NCBI GenBank assembly: GCA_963718635.1
Contig: OY970367.1
Span: forward strand, 1,240,001-1,304,000
Reading direction: 5' to 3'
Source: JAIOQJ01 sp963718635
GTDB taxonomy: Bacteria; Planctomycetota; Planctomycetia; Gemmatales; Gemmataceae
DNA: 64,000 nucleotides
Shown here: piece after piece, positions 9,510-19,472 of the stretch
Position numbering within the stretch: the first letter of the stretch is position 1
Layout of the letters: every line of letters begins with the position of its first letter
Program-made: the position numbers and the translations under genes
The notes under the pieces: model-generated
Told to the model about the DNA's origin: nothing
Seen by the model: the letters and a program-made list of their open reading frames with translations, nothing else
Database searches by the model: none

Positions 9510-11873
9510 CTAACGGTTTGACTTGAAACCGAGAAAGGGCGCCAGCCAATCCAAGATCTTGTCGGAGGAAACGCTGGTCCACCATTGATGAGTGTTGGGC
9601 TTTTCCAACTTGGCAGCGCCTTTCAAGGGCGATGGCGTGGCTGATTCAAGTAATGTTGCCAGATGTTCGAAACGCTGATCGCCGTTGGCCGTTGTCGCTG
9701 CCAGATGCAGAGAGGCGATAAGGGCATTCCAGGCATCGATCGCCAGTGCCTGGCTCTTCGCTTCGATATCTATTTCGACCGTCATCGTATCTCGCAGCCG
9801 TAAGGAGGCGATGATGTTCATTACCCCCTTCGCATGCAGCGTCGCCATTTTCAAAGCGGCCTTGTCGAAAAGAATTGATGACTGCGGTCCGGCGCCGATC
9901 CAGAGCGAAGAGGGAGTCTTCGGCGGATATTTGGCAAGCAGCGGCCGCATTGATGGATCGTTGAATTTCGTCTCCGAGTCTTCCTCGGCGCGTGCTAGCG
10001 CTTTGAGCACCCTGTCCTTATTCGGACAGAGGACGATGACGCCAGGAACTGCGGAAAGAACGGCGCCGTAAGTTTCTTCGATCTTGCCTGCGGCGTCTTT
10101 CTTGGCGTTACGCAGCACGTAGACTTTCTTTTCTTGCTTGATCCCGGGAATTCGTTCGGTAATGACCTTCACTCCGTCCATTTCGGCGGCCCAGCGCATA
10201 AAGCCGGGATTGGCGATGTTGCTGCCGTAGAGCAGGACAATCGATTGCTCGGGCGAACCTGAAGGGACGGCCACGATCACCGTCTCGACTGCCTTGAAGG
10301 GATCGAAACCGGCATGAGTCCGGAAGCGTTCAACAAAAGGCCGGTAAAGCGGCAAGATGCTTTCTTTGAAGAATGTAGAAGCGCCCAATTGCTGCATATT
10401 GAGCACGGCGACCATCTCGGTATCGGGCGGCAAAAAGTAATTGATGTCATCCAAACGGAATTTTCGAGGCCCAACCTTTGCTTCATCCTCTTGGGAAACA
10501 TTTTCCTTCGCGTCCGCTGCTGGGCGACTGATTAGCGACCGGGCGGTGACGATCCCTGCAACTAACAAAACCAGCAAACAGGCGACTCCGATCATCACCC
10601 GTTTGCGGGTGTTCTTTTTAACGGGCAGGTCGACTTCTTCGGGCTTCGCTGCAGGAGCCAGGATAGGATCGGCGATGACTTCCGCTTTTTCGAAATCAAA
10701 AACATCAGGGACAGGCATACCGGGGGCGGCCGGAATCGGCGTGTGCTGCAGCTCGAGCGCGACGGGCTTTAGATCGGGCCTGGAGATTTTGCCGGACTTT
10801 GGCAAACGCTGATCGCCTGAATCGAAAACACTCCACGGCGCAGCGCCTTGGAGAGCGCTTTCGGCGGATTCGAAGCGATCCTCCGGCTTCTTGGCCAGCA
10901 GCCGCTGCACCACGGCTCCAAGCTCTTTCGGAACGTCCGAACGGAGCAACTGCACTTTAGGCGGTGCGTCGATTTGGTGCTGCAGCAGCTTTTCGAGCGT
11001 GCTACCTTGCGCAAACGGGGGCTTGCCGATCAGCAGATAAAAGAGCGTGCAGCCAAGGCTATAAAGATCAGATCGAGCACCGACAGTGCTCGAATCCTTG
11101 CCCTGCTCCGGCGACATGTAATCGGGGGTTCCGATCACCGTGCCGTCCTGGGTTAAGGCCGAGATCGACTCGTCTCCTTCGAGGCAGCCAAGTCGCGCCA
11201 GTCCCATATCGAGGATTTTGACGACGCCGCCCGATTCCTGTTTGCCGACTCGGCCGGAAGAAGTGACGAATAAATTGGAAGGCTTGATGTCGCGATGCAC
11301 CATCCCGACTTCGTGCGCATGTTGCAACCCGGTGGCCGCCTGACGAATGAACGAGCAAGCCATGCCGACCGACAAAGGACCGTTTTGCTTCACCATCGCC
11401 GCAAGATCGGCGCCTTCCACATACTCCATCGCGAGAAAATGGCGATCGCCAATCTGATCCGCGTCGAAAAGGCGAACGATATTCGGGTGAGCCAGCTTGG
11501 CGGCAGCTTTTGCTTCCCGTTGAAAGCGCTTCAGTGCCAAGGCGTTCGCCAGGTAATCGGGCCGGATGACCTTTAAAGCCACCATCCGGTTGAGCCGGAG
11601 CTGCTTGGCCTTATAGACCTTGCCCATCCCGCCTTCGCCGAGCTTCTCCGTAATGATATAGTGACCAAGAACGAGGTCTTGACCACGGCCGGCCAACAAT
11701 TTCTTTACTTGATAGTTCGTAACCCAGCCCAGTTTAACGATATGGTCGGCGAGTTCTTGGGTGTCTTCGAATTTGGGGGAAATATCATTCAGCAGTTGAT
11801 CGAATTGCTCAACGCGCAGGAGGTGCGTCTCCCGCAGGGCGTCAATCAAGACATCAACTGAATTGAGCACCAT
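9510..11873 (-). CDS. Membrane-anchored Ser/Thr protein kinase
   Basis: A 787-residue Hanks-type kinase. After an N-terminal helical region of about 70 residues comes the kinase domain: glycine loop KLGEGGMGKVYK (about 78-88), VALKVI lysine (about 101), catalytic HRDIKPSN (about 193-200), metal loop DMG rather than DFG (about 222-224) and GTPDYMSPEQ (about 248-257). A single transmembrane helix (about 425-445) is followed by a roughly 340-residue extracytoplasmic domain of no recognised family. The ATG at 11873 is chosen because it begins the region resembling related planctomycete kinases (MVLNSVDVLIDALRE); the frame is open to 11966. Convergent with the DUF1552 gene. Likely a receptor kinase; ligand unknown. 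Confidence 0.85.
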   Translation of the reverse strand: MVLNSVDVLIDALRETHLLRVEQFDQLLNDISPKFEDTQELADHIVKLGWVTNYQVKKLLAGRGQDLVLGHYIITEKLGEGGMGKVYKAKQLRLNRMVALKVIRPDYLANALALKRFQREAKAAAKLAHPNIVRLFDADQIGDRHFLAMEYVEGADLAAMVKQNGPLSVGMACSFIRQAATGLQHAHEVGMVHRDIKPSNLFVTSSGRVGKQESGGVVKILDMGLARLGCLEGDESISALTQDGTVIGTPDYMSPEQGKDSSTVGARSDLYSLGCTLFYLLIGKPPFAQGSTLEKLLQHQIDAPPKVQLLRSDVPKELGAVVQRLLAKKPEDRFESAESALQGAAPWSVFDSGDQRLPKSGKISRPDLKPVALELQHTPIPAAPGMPVPDVFDFEKAEVIADPILAPAAKPEEVDLPVKKNTRKRVMIGVACLLVLLVAGIVTARSLISRPAADAKENVSQEDEAKVGPRKFRLDDINYFLPPDTEMVAVLNMQQLGASTFFKESILPLYRPFVERFRTHAGFDPFKAVETVIVAVPSGSPEQSIVLLYGSNIANPGFMRWAAEMDGVKVITERIPGIKQEKKVYVLRNAKKDAAGKIEETYGAVLSAVPGVIVLCPNKDRVLKALARAEEDSETKFNDPSMRPLLAKYPPKTPSSLWIGAGPQSSILFDKAALKMATLHAKGVMNIIASLRLRDTMTVEIDIEAKSQALAIDAWNALIASLHLAATTANGDQRFEHLATLLESATPSPLKGAAKLEKPNTHQWWTSVSSDKILDWLAPFLGFKSNR

Positions 11874-12095
11874 GCTCCGACCTTCCAATGCAATTCTGTC
11901 TACTATCCTAACGGCCGGGCTTCGAAGGGAAATCTTCTGTCGCCGGGTTTTGCCACAAGAGAACATACTCTAAAAAATCGTTTCAGGCGTTAGGATCAAT
12001 ACCAAGTTGCAAAAAGTCTTAGTGTTCGCTCAAACGATTCGAAGGCAGTTGCAGCGAGGCGCTCGTGCTACGGAAATTTAAAAAGTCATCGCACC

Positions 12096-12143
12096 TTTTC
12101 CCATGATTTCATTGGAAAGTCCCTTCAGGAAATATTTCCTGAA
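12096..12143. repeat. GGAAATATTTCC element, copy 1
   Basis: Box TTTTCCCATGATTTC (12096-12110), then a 20-bp palindrome (12124-12143) with core GGAAATATTTCC at 12128-12139 and flanks TTCA/TGAA. Confidence 0.85.
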
Positions 12144-12169
12144 TATTAACCGATAGCCTTTGTCCCTAA

Positions 12170-12292
12170 TTTGACGCTCCCGCGTTGAACGTCTTCTTCG
12201 ACGCTCCGCGTTGTCTATCTAGGCATTCTGTAAACGTCTTAATCGACGCAGAGCGTCGATTAAGACGTTCGACGCCGAGCGTCAAACGAGGT
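12170..12292. repeat. Long inverted repeat, GACGCTCNGCGTCGAACGTC family, copy 1
   Basis: Arms of about 44 bases near 12170-12214 and 12245-12290 are imperfect reverse complements, reading outward from TTTGACGCTC to GAGCGTCAAA. The right arm itself contains a nested palindrome around ATCGACGCAGAGCGTCGAT. A second full copy is at 12914-13054 and a right half at 26423-26474. Confidence 0.8.
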
Positions 12293-12375
12293 GGAGTTAG
12301 AGCCGTGACCGGTAGAGAGTGGTGGCGCACCCGCTTCCTGACGGTCGCGGCTCTGATTTGAAAACTCGTTGATCA

Positions 12376-12426
12376 TTTTCCCACGATTTTCTCAGGTTTC
12401 GCCTTCCGGAAATATTTCCGGAAGGC
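12376..12426. repeat. GGAAATATTTCC element, copy 2
   Basis: Box TTTTCCCACGATTTTCTC (12376-12393) followed by a perfect 26-bp palindrome (12401-12426). The core is at 12408-12419 and the arms are GCCTTCC/GGAAGGC. Confidence 0.9.
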
Positions 12427-12520
12427 GGTCGCGTTTGAATAACGGGCGATTGAGCGTCGTTCGTTTGAGCAACGTCCAAGCGAGACGCTTGCGCTACGGA
12501 AGTTTGAAAAGTCATCGCGC

Positions 12521-12571
12521 GTTTTTCCACGAATTAATTGGAAAGGCCCTTCTGGAAATATTTCCAGAAGG
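12521..12571. repeat. GGAAATATTTCC element, copy 3
   Basis: Degenerate box TTTTTCCACGAATTAATT (12521-12538) followed by a perfect 26-bp palindrome (12546-12571). The core is at 12553-12564 and the arms are CCCTTCT/AGAAGGG. Confidence 0.9.
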
Positions 12572-12579
12572 GTCCTTCT

Positions 12580-12667
12580 TGTTAGCCGTGACGCGGAGGC
12601 TTTGCGCAGTGTAGCGTTTGCCGACCGAGAGCGCTCCGCTGCACAAAACCTTCGCGTCGCGGCTCAC
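12580..12667. repeat. GTTAGCCGCGACGCG hairpin family, diverged copy
   Basis: The left arm starts GTTAGCCGTGACGCGGAGGC and the right arm ends TTCGCGTCGCGGCTCAC. Several mismatches compared with the near-perfect copies at 26742, 55100 and 57811. It overlaps no gene. Confidence 0.8.
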
Positions 12668-12689
12668 GGTTTTGCGCTTTGTCATCGCC

Positions 12690-12740
12690 TTTTCCCACGA
12701 TTTTCTCGGGTTTACGCTTCCGGAAATATTTCCGGAAGCG
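12690..12740. repeat. GGAAATATTTCC element, copy 4
   Basis: Box TTTTCCCACGATTTTCTCGG (from 12690) followed by a perfect 26-bp palindrome (12715-12740). The core is at 12722-12733 and the arms are CGCTTCC/GGAAGCG. Confidence 0.9.
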
Positions 12741-12913
12741 ACTGCTTGTTTATGTTGCGTCCCACTAGACAATCGGCTGGGGACCAACCGCATCGCGCAC
12801 CGTCTCCGGCGAGCCGTACAGCATAAACTTTACGCTTCTCAGTTTGGCGCAGCGGACATACTAGCTTAGGGGCGCTTAAAACGGAAATGCGCGATGGGAG
12901 CAAAATCGTTATC

Positions 12914-13054
12914 CCTCGTTTGACGCTCCGCGTCGAACGTCTGCATCGACGCTCTGCGTCGTCTGTTTCTCTCACGAAATTCAGGCAATTCTGTGAACGT
13001 CTTAATCGACGCAGAGCGTCGATTAAGACGTTCGACGCGGAGCGTCAAACGAGG
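12914..13054. repeat. Long inverted repeat, GACGCTCNGCGTCGAACGTC family, copy 2
   Basis: The outer arms begin CCTCGTTTGACGCTCCGCG and end CGCGGAGCGTCAAACGAGG. As in copy 1, the right arm contains a nested ATCGACGCAGAGCGTCGAT palindrome. It ends about 220 bases before the AsmA-like gene. Confidence 0.85.
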
Positions 13055-13272
13055 CGCATTGGAAGCCGCGACCGTTATGTTAGGGAGCGGTGGCGCCCCG
13101 CTCTTCAATAACGGGCGCGGTCTAACCTGCAACCGCAGGAATCGAAGGAAAACTCTGTCGCTCGCCCGTCCGGCCAACAAGACGGCGTTCGACCTTGACC
13201 GCCAGGGGCGATCTCCTTATTATCGCCCGCGCATGAGGGTAGTGGGAGTGGGTAAGCGGGAGAAGCCGCGCG

Positions 13273-16200
13273 ATGGCCGTACGGAAGTGGCTGATCCGCA
13301 GCCTATATTTGGCATTCTTGGCCGCCCTGGCCGGCGGGGCGTTCTTCGTCTACACCGAAATGCGTCCCGAGTTCATTCGGACTCAGCTAACCAAACAACT
13401 CACCGATCGACTCATCAACGTTGATGTGAACGTTCAATCGGCCCGACTGCGTATACTGGGCGGCATTGCCGTCAACGATCTCAAACTTTTCCGCCACGAC
13501 GATCCGTCTCGCACGCCCGTTCTTCAAGTTCCCTCGGCAATCCTGCATCACGACAAAGAGCGCTTGAACAACGGTCAGCTGGTCGTGCGCAAGATCGAGA
13601 TGTTCAAACCGCGTTTGCAGATTGAGCGCGATCTCGACGGCAAATGGAACTTGAACGATCTGGTCAAACCGCCGAAGGACGACGAGCCATTGCCCATCTT
13701 CATCATGCATGAGGCGACGATCATATTGATCGATCGACTGCGCAGCGATCAACCGCTCGGAGAATGGAATCAGGTTGAAGCGACAATCGTGAACGATCCG
13801 CTGCCGGTTATCACGATGCAACTTCGGGCGCCGGACGGCCGACGGGCGCCTTTACCTTCGATGGAAAGTTCGACAAGCGCACGGGATTTGGCGGCACGCT
13901 TGATATGCCCGATATCCCGCTCGGCGCCGAGCTGGCCCGAGCGCTGGAAGCGCTCTGTCCCGAAGCGAGCGATTACGCGAAGCCGCTCTCGGGCAAGGCA
14001 TCCGCTCATCTGGATGTCGTCTGGCGTTGCGATCGGACGCCGGCTCTGCTGCACGATTTGCGCTTTCAACTGCGGCAGGGGCGCTACGAGCATCCGAACC
14101 TGCCGCTGCCGGTCGAGCAAATTGAAGCGGTGGTGCGTAGCCGCAACGGCGACATCACTATCGATAAAGCGACGGCGAAAACAGGACAAGGGACAATCGT
14201 CTTTTCACTCGACCTGCCGCACGATTCGCCTGCAACCCCTCAGGCGCCTGCGCCGTCCGGGAATGACTCACATGCGAATGATTCTTCGCCTTTTCACGAT
14301 CTGAACGAACGTGTGCGCAGCATCGATCTGGCAATCACCAAACTGGTCGTCGCTCCGAGTCTCTTCGATAAGCTGCCGGGCAAGGCAGCCGAAATGCGCG
14401 AAATGTTCATGCCCTCCGGGCGGATCAGTTTGAACTATGCTTTCCGACGGCAACAGGCGGGGTGGCAGAAGCGAGTCATCCTCGACTTACTGGGAATGGA
14501 CCTCAAATATCGCGGTTTTCCGTATCAGGTGCACAATGCCCGCGGACGCGTGGTGCATACAGCCAGCGAAGGCAGCCGTGCCCAGTCGGAAATCGATTTA
14601 CTTGCCGACGGCGCCGGCTCGACCGTCAGCGTTAAAGGTACCATGAAGGGGAGCCATCCGGACGTTGACGTTGACTTGCGGATCGCAGGCAACGGCGTGT
14701 CGCTCGACCGGGAATTGATCGATGCCATGCCCGACGACAACCCGGCCTTGCTACGGCGTATGCACGCCACTGCACGGGGGGACTTCGTCGCGCTGATCCG
14801 CCACAACGAGCGCACCCGGCGTGAATATGGACCTGAGGTCTACGACAACCATTTCACGATAAACGTCCGCCAGGCGACAATGACCTGTGAAGAATTTCCA
14901 TATCCGCTGGAGAACATGACCGGCACGCTCATTGTCCGAACCGTTCCCGAACGCCCGACCCGCCTACCCGATGCGAGTGGTCAAAGGCCTGTCCCCTTGC
15001 AGAATGCGGACACGGCGATTCTTGAATTTCGCGACTTTCACGCCACTCGGCACGATGCGAAAATCCGCGGCTCCGGGCGCAAAGACCCGGCTACCGGCGG
15101 CAGCATCATGCAGTTGAACATCGACGCAGAATCGATGGCCCTGGACGAAGATTTCCATCAAGCGCTCAGCGGCATCCGCATGGATAACGTCTGGCGTACG
15201 GTGATGCCTTCAGGCCGAATTAACCTGAGCGCTCGGGTGAAGCTGTACACGAAGACCGATCCTCATGCCGTTTTGAATGCGGCGGAAGATTTGGAGTTAA
15301 GCGTTGCGTTTGCCGGCGGCGCGGCCAAGCCAACTTTCTTTCCGTACGAATTGCGCGAATTGGCCGGGCGCGTAGCCTATGCCAAAAATCGGGTCGACAT
15401 TCGCGACTTCCATGCCAAGCACGGCGCGTCTTCCATTGGGCTGCCTCTAGCTGAAGTGATTTTCCGACCGAGCGGAGGCTATTGGGCCGACTTGAGACAT
15501 TTGCAAGTCGATCCGCTCGTCATCGACCAGGCATTTCTGGAAGCGCTGACGCCCTCTTTGCGCAGCGCCTGCGAGTCGCTTGAACTAAAAGGCGCTTCAG
15601 CGCTTCATGCAACACGGGTCGTCCTCGATGAGCAGATTGGCCCATTCGTTCCTCATACCCTGCCTGGCGATGCGCGAGGCGTAGCGCCGAGCGAAAACGA
15701 GCCTGCGGTCGCAACGATTGCTTCTAGGCCCAAGACCATTCTTCCAACGATTTATTGGGATGGCCGTATCGACATGAAAGACGCGTCGATGAAAACGGGC
15801 GTCGATTGGGACAAAGTGCAAGGATCGTTCGCGTCGTGGGGATTATACAAAGGCGACCATCTCGGCGCAGTGCGAGGGAACATTGTCATCGACCGAGGCA
15901 CGGTGGCCAAGCAACCCGTTGAAGCGGTGACGGCGTCGTTGCGGGTCGATCCGCGTCAGCCCGATGTTTTGAGCATCCCGGCCATTCGCGGAAAGCTCTA
16001 CAACGGCGACGTCGGCGGCGAAGCCTGGGTCGTATTCGATTCGCCTACTCGCTATGCGTTGCAGTTGAACGCGGCACGCGTGCGCCTGGGCGACATCGCT
16101 CGGCAATATCAATTGCCGCCGAAGGCGAATCTCGAAGGCCTTGCCTCCGCGCAGCTTTACTTAGCAAATCGGCTCGATGAACGAACGGGGCAATACGTCT

Positions 16201-16628
16201 TGCAAGGGGGCGGCGCGATTGATGTGCCGAACGGCAAGCTGCTCAACCTGCCCGTGCTGCTCAATCTTATCAAAGTAATCAAACTGCGCATCCCCGATGA
16301 TACGGGCTTTGAGGAAGCGCATGCCCTGTTCAATATCAATGGCGATCGGGTTAAGTTCCAGCAGTTGGATCTCATTGGCAATGCCATTAGTTTGGGCGGC
16401 GAAGGCGAAATGAAGACCGACGGAACCGACGCCCGTTTCGAATTCTATCCGATCTGGACGAAGATGAAAGAAATGTTCGCCTTGTCTGGCGACTGGACGG
16501 GGGCTATCAGCAAGAAGTTCCTCAAGATCAAGGTTACCGGCGATCTCGACGGCAAACTCGACTATCGCGCTGAACCGGTTCCAGGAATAGTTGGACCCGT
16601 CAAGCGCGTTCTCGATCGGCACAAGTAA
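13273..16628 (+). CDS. AsmA-like envelope protein (frameshifted)
   Basis: A protein of about 1118 residues with one N-terminal membrane helix (LIRSLYLAFLAALAGGAFFVYT), the family-typical start of domain one (MRPEFIRTQLTKQLTDRLINVDVNVQSARL) and a long repetitive beta-rich body ending in an AsmA-like C-terminal region. AsmA/TamB/YhdP-type proteins are elongated envelope proteins linked to lipid transfer. The first 190 codons and the rest are in different frames: the break near 13822-13845 is bridged by GAFTFDGKFDKRTGFGGTLDMPDIPL in the second frame. The LptF/LptG permease starts 18 bases downstream, which supports a role in lipid or lipopolysaccharide transport. Assignment rests on architecture, not a sequence search. 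Confidence 0.7.
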
Positions 16629-16646
16629 CGTTTTCGGGAGGCCTCT

Positions 16647-17858
16647 GTGGTCGGCAGCATCATCAACCGGCTGATCTTCTTGGAACTGATCAAGATCTTT
16701 TTCCTTGCATTGACAGCGCTGACCGGCCTTTTCCTCATCGCCGGCCTGTTACAGGAAGCCAGCCAGCGAGGCCTGTCCATCTGGCAGGTGATCTCGATCA
16801 TCCCGCTGCTGATACCGAACATGCTCCCCTATACCATTCCGGCGACAACGCTTTTTGCCACTTGCATCGTTTACGGCCGCATGTCCGCCGACAACGAAAT
16901 CATTGTGCTGAAGGCAGCGGGCGTCAACATCCTGCATATTCTGAAGCCGGCCGTGCTATTGGGCTGTGCGGCAGCAGCTACTACGATGGCGCTCTACTAC
17001 GACACCATTCCACGGACGCAACGGCAGCTCCGTGAGAAGGTGATGAGCGATGCCGAGGAAGTGCTCTATGGCATAATCAAGCGCGAAGGGTCGTTACGAC
17101 AGCCGGGCATGAATTACGTGATGTATGTCCGCGAAGTGCAAGGGAAGCGCTTACTTGATGTCGTGTTCAAGAAGCGGTTGCCGCATGGCCCCGGTTACGA
17201 AGTCGTTGCTCGGACGCGCAAGGCGCATTTGCGCGTCAACCTCGAAACCAAAGATGTCACCATTGAAATGGGTCAGTGTTTCGTGGTCGGCGAAGGCGGC
17301 GGCGTTGGCGCGGCCATGGAACAAAGTTATCCGATCCCTCTGCCCCCCTCATTCGGGGGAAAGGACTGGAGAGATCGCTCGTCCGCGCTCACCTGGGTCG
17401 AGCTGCACGAGCGGCTCGGCGAAGCTCAGGAAGACTACCGCCAGGCCAGTGTCCGGCAGGAGCAGTTGGCGCTGCAACGGCCTTCCGCCTCCGCGCCCGC
17501 CGACATACAAGAAGCCTTTGCAACCTCGACCAAAGGGGTCAAATTCGAAGTTGAACACAAGCTGCGCTTTGTCAAGAGCATCGAGGTCGAGCTCCAGCTT
17601 AGGCCGGCTTTGGCAGTGGGCTGCCTCTGTTTCGTGCTGATCGGCTGTCCTGTCGGCATCTGGGCGAGCCGTTCCGATTATTTGAGCATTTTCGTGATCT
17701 GCTTCCTGCCTACGCTGTTCGTTTACTATCCGCTGCTGCTCGCCGGAATGAACCTGGCCCGCGAAGGCCGTGCGCCGGCGGAGATTGCCGTCTGGGTGGC
17801 GAACGGCTTTTTAGGGTCATGCGCGCTCATTCTCATCGCCCGCCTGATGCGGCATTGA
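16647..17858 (+). CDS. LptF/LptG family permease
   Basis: A 403-residue inner-membrane protein of the YjgP/YjgQ family, the transmembrane part of the ABC machine that extracts lipopolysaccharide and passes it to the Lpt bridge. Visible features are an N-terminal pair of helices, the typical helix-2 region ISIIPLLIPNMLPYTIPATTLFATCIVYGRMSADNEI followed by VLKAAGVNI, a soluble periplasmic domain (about residues 110-300), and four further C-terminal helices. It starts at a GTG (16647) behind GGGAGG. A coiled segment (residues about 250-290) with WVELHERLGEAQEDYRQAS is longer than I expect for the family. Organised as an operon with the AsmA-like gene. Confidence 0.85.
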   Translation: MVGSIINRLIFLELIKIFFLALTALTGLFLIAGLLQEASQRGLSIWQVISIIPLLIPNMLPYTIPATTLFATCIVYGRMSADNEIIVLKAAGVNILHILKPAVLLGCAAAATTMALYYDTIPRTQRQLREKVMSDAEEVLYGIIKREGSLRQPGMNYVMYVREVQGKRLLDVVFKKRLPHGPGYEVVARTRKAHLRVNLETKDVTIEMGQCFVVGEGGGVGAAMEQSYPIPLPPSFGGKDWRDRSSALTWVELHERLGEAQEDYRQASVRQEQLALQRPSASAPADIQEAFATSTKGVKFEVEHKLRFVKSIEVELQLRPALAVGCLCFVLIGCPVGIWASRSDYLSIFVICFLPTLFVYYPLLLAGMNLAREGRAPAEIAVWVANGFLGSCALILIARLMRH

Positions 17859-17892
17859 AGTGGAATTCGCGGACCGGGCTACAATAAACGCC

Positions 17893-18474
17893 ATGCGGCC
17901 GCATCTTTTCCTCATCGGCTATCGCGGAACCGGCAAGACAACGGTGGGCGCCCTTCTCGCGCACCAAATCGATTGGCCCTTCGTTGATGCGGATGTGCAT
18001 CTCGAAGCCGTTCATCATCAGTCAATCAAAGAAATCTTTGCTGCCGAGGGCGAAATCGGTTTCCGCGATAAGGAGTCAGCAGCGTTTGCGGACCTGGTTG
18101 AACTCCCCCCGAGCGTCATCAGCACTGGCGGGGGCATCGTCCTGCGCGTCGAAAATCGAACCGCTCTTCGCGCAGGCGGCTTCTCCGTTTGGCTCAAAGC
18201 GTCAGTGCCGACGATTGCGGCACGCCTTTCAGGCGATCCAACGACGTTAGAACGCCGTCCCAATCTCACCACCGGCGGAATTGAAGAGATCAAAAGCCTG
18301 CTGCATTTCCGTGAGCCGCTCTATCGCCTTTGCGCCGATTTGGAAATCGACACCGAAGGGCGGTCGCCGGAAGCGATTGTCGAAACTATCCTGACCGCAT
18401 GGACTCCTTCGCATGGTTTTGGCCGCTCTTCGTCTTCTGGATCGGCGCCTGCGTCGGCAGCTTCATCAACGTAG
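17893..18474 (+). CDS. aroK: Shikimate kinase
   Basis: A 193-residue shikimate kinase (shikimate to shikimate 3-phosphate, aromatic amino acid pathway). It has the P-loop GYRGTGKTT, the shikimate-binding FVDADVHLE and GFRDKES motifs and STGGGIVLRVENR. ATG 17893 is used; the frame is open to 17860. Usual length is about 170-180; the last 25 codons (Ser/Ala-rich) overlap the prepilin peptidase start by 76 bases and are unlike the rest. The true stop may be lost to an indel near 18390. It lies in the forward block that also holds hisH. Confidence 0.85.
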   Translation: MRPHLFLIGYRGTGKTTVGALLAHQIDWPFVDADVHLEAVHHQSIKEIFAAEGEIGFRDKESAAFADLVELPPSVISTGGGIVLRVENRTALRAGGFSVWLKASVPTIAARLSGDPTTLERRPNLTTGGIEEIKSLLHFREPLYRLCADLEIDTEGRSPEAIVETILTAWTPSHGFGRSSSSGSAPASAASST

Positions 18475-19472
18475 TCGTCGCGCGCTTGCCTCTCGAGAAG
18501 AGTCTCATTTGGCCCGGTTCCCGCTGCGGCGCCTGTCTTCAGCCGATTCGCGGATGGGCGAACCTGCCGATCGTCAGCTATCTCCTTCTTCGTGGCCGTT
18601 GTCGCACGTGCGGGGCGAGCTATTCGAGTCGATACATGTGGGTCGAGCTCGGCACAGCGATCGCTTTCACCGCCTTATTCTGGTTTGACATTTTGCACAA
18701 TGGCCATCAAGTCGATTTCGTTCGCGATGCCCAAGGCGAGATCAATCAAGGCTGGATTCCGTGGCACTTGTGGGCCTTTTATCTGCATCACGCCACCCTG
18801 CTTGGCTTCTTGATCGCGGCTTCGCTCTGCGACCTGGATGGCCACATTATCCCGTTGCCTCTCACCGTTAGCGGTACACTATTGGGGCTCACATTAGCGG
18901 CCCTGTTGCCTTGGCCTTGGCCGAGCACGATGCCACTATTGAGCAACGACCAGCCTTGGTATTTTCTCGATCTGGCCGGCAGGATTCCTCGTGGCATCAT
19001 GAATTGGCCGGTCTGGGGGCCGCTGCCCGATTGGCTGAGGCCTGGGAGCATACTGCTTGGCTTGTTCACCGGCCTTGCCGGCGCAGCCGCTGGCAATCTC
19101 ATGATGCGTTCGGTAAAGTTCCTTTTTGAAAAAGGCATGGGCCGCGAAGCGCTTGGCATGGGCGATGCCGATTTAATGATGATGGTCGGCGCCTTTCTCG
19201 GCTGGCAACTGGTCGTAGCGTCGTTCTTCATCGGCGCCTTCGCTGCACTGATTCTGGCTGTGCCGATGCTGCTGAGGCGTCGCAGTCGTTATCTTCCGTT
19301 CGGGCCAGGCTTGGCTATTGGTGCAGTCGCTGCGTTGCTTGGCTGGCAGTGGATTGGCCCGGGCGTTCAGCCTTTCTGTTTCGATTGGATCATGCTGTTG
19401 ATCGCCGGCACGGTGATGGGCGGCGGCATGTTCTTCGCCAGTTTGCTCTTAGGCTTGAGGAGACCGGCATGA
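18399..19472 (+). CDS. Prepilin peptidase (A24 family)
   Basis: A 357-residue bifunctional type IV prepilin leader peptidase and N-methylase, integral to the membrane. The N-terminal motif GSFINVVVARLP precedes two CxxC pairs (CGACLQPI and CRTCGASYS) of the zinc-binding cytosolic loop. The two catalytic aspartates are expected in SLCDLDGHIIPLPL and in GMGDADLMMMVGAFLGW (GxGD). Longer than many homologues because of an inserted periplasmic loop (about 170-215). It would mature prepilin-like proteins such as the DUF1559 protein at 35763. Its stop overlaps the hisH start as ATGA. Confidence 0.9.
   Translation: MDSFAWFWPLFVFWIGACVGSFINVVVARLPLEKSLIWPGSRCGACLQPIRGWANLPIVSYLLLRGRCRTCGASYSSRYMWVELGTAIAFTALFWFDILHNGHQVDFVRDAQGEINQGWIPWHLWAFYLHHATLLGFLIAASLCDLDGHIIPLPLTVSGTLLGLTLAALLPWPWPSTMPLLSNDQPWYFLDLAGRIPRGIMNWPVWGPLPDWLRPGSILLGLFTGLAGAAAGNLMMRSVKFLFEKGMGREALGMGDADLMMMVGAFLGWQLVVASFFIGAFAALILAVPMLLRRRSRYLPFGPGLAIGAVAALLGWQWIGPGVQPFCFDWIMLLIAGTVMGGGMFFASLLLGLRRPA

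Noticed and set aside
12580..13054. Short open frames in the 12.0-13.2 kb gap (60-104 codons on both strands)
   Set aside because: They are made wholly of inverted-repeat sequence and have no ribosome site or recognisable protein features.
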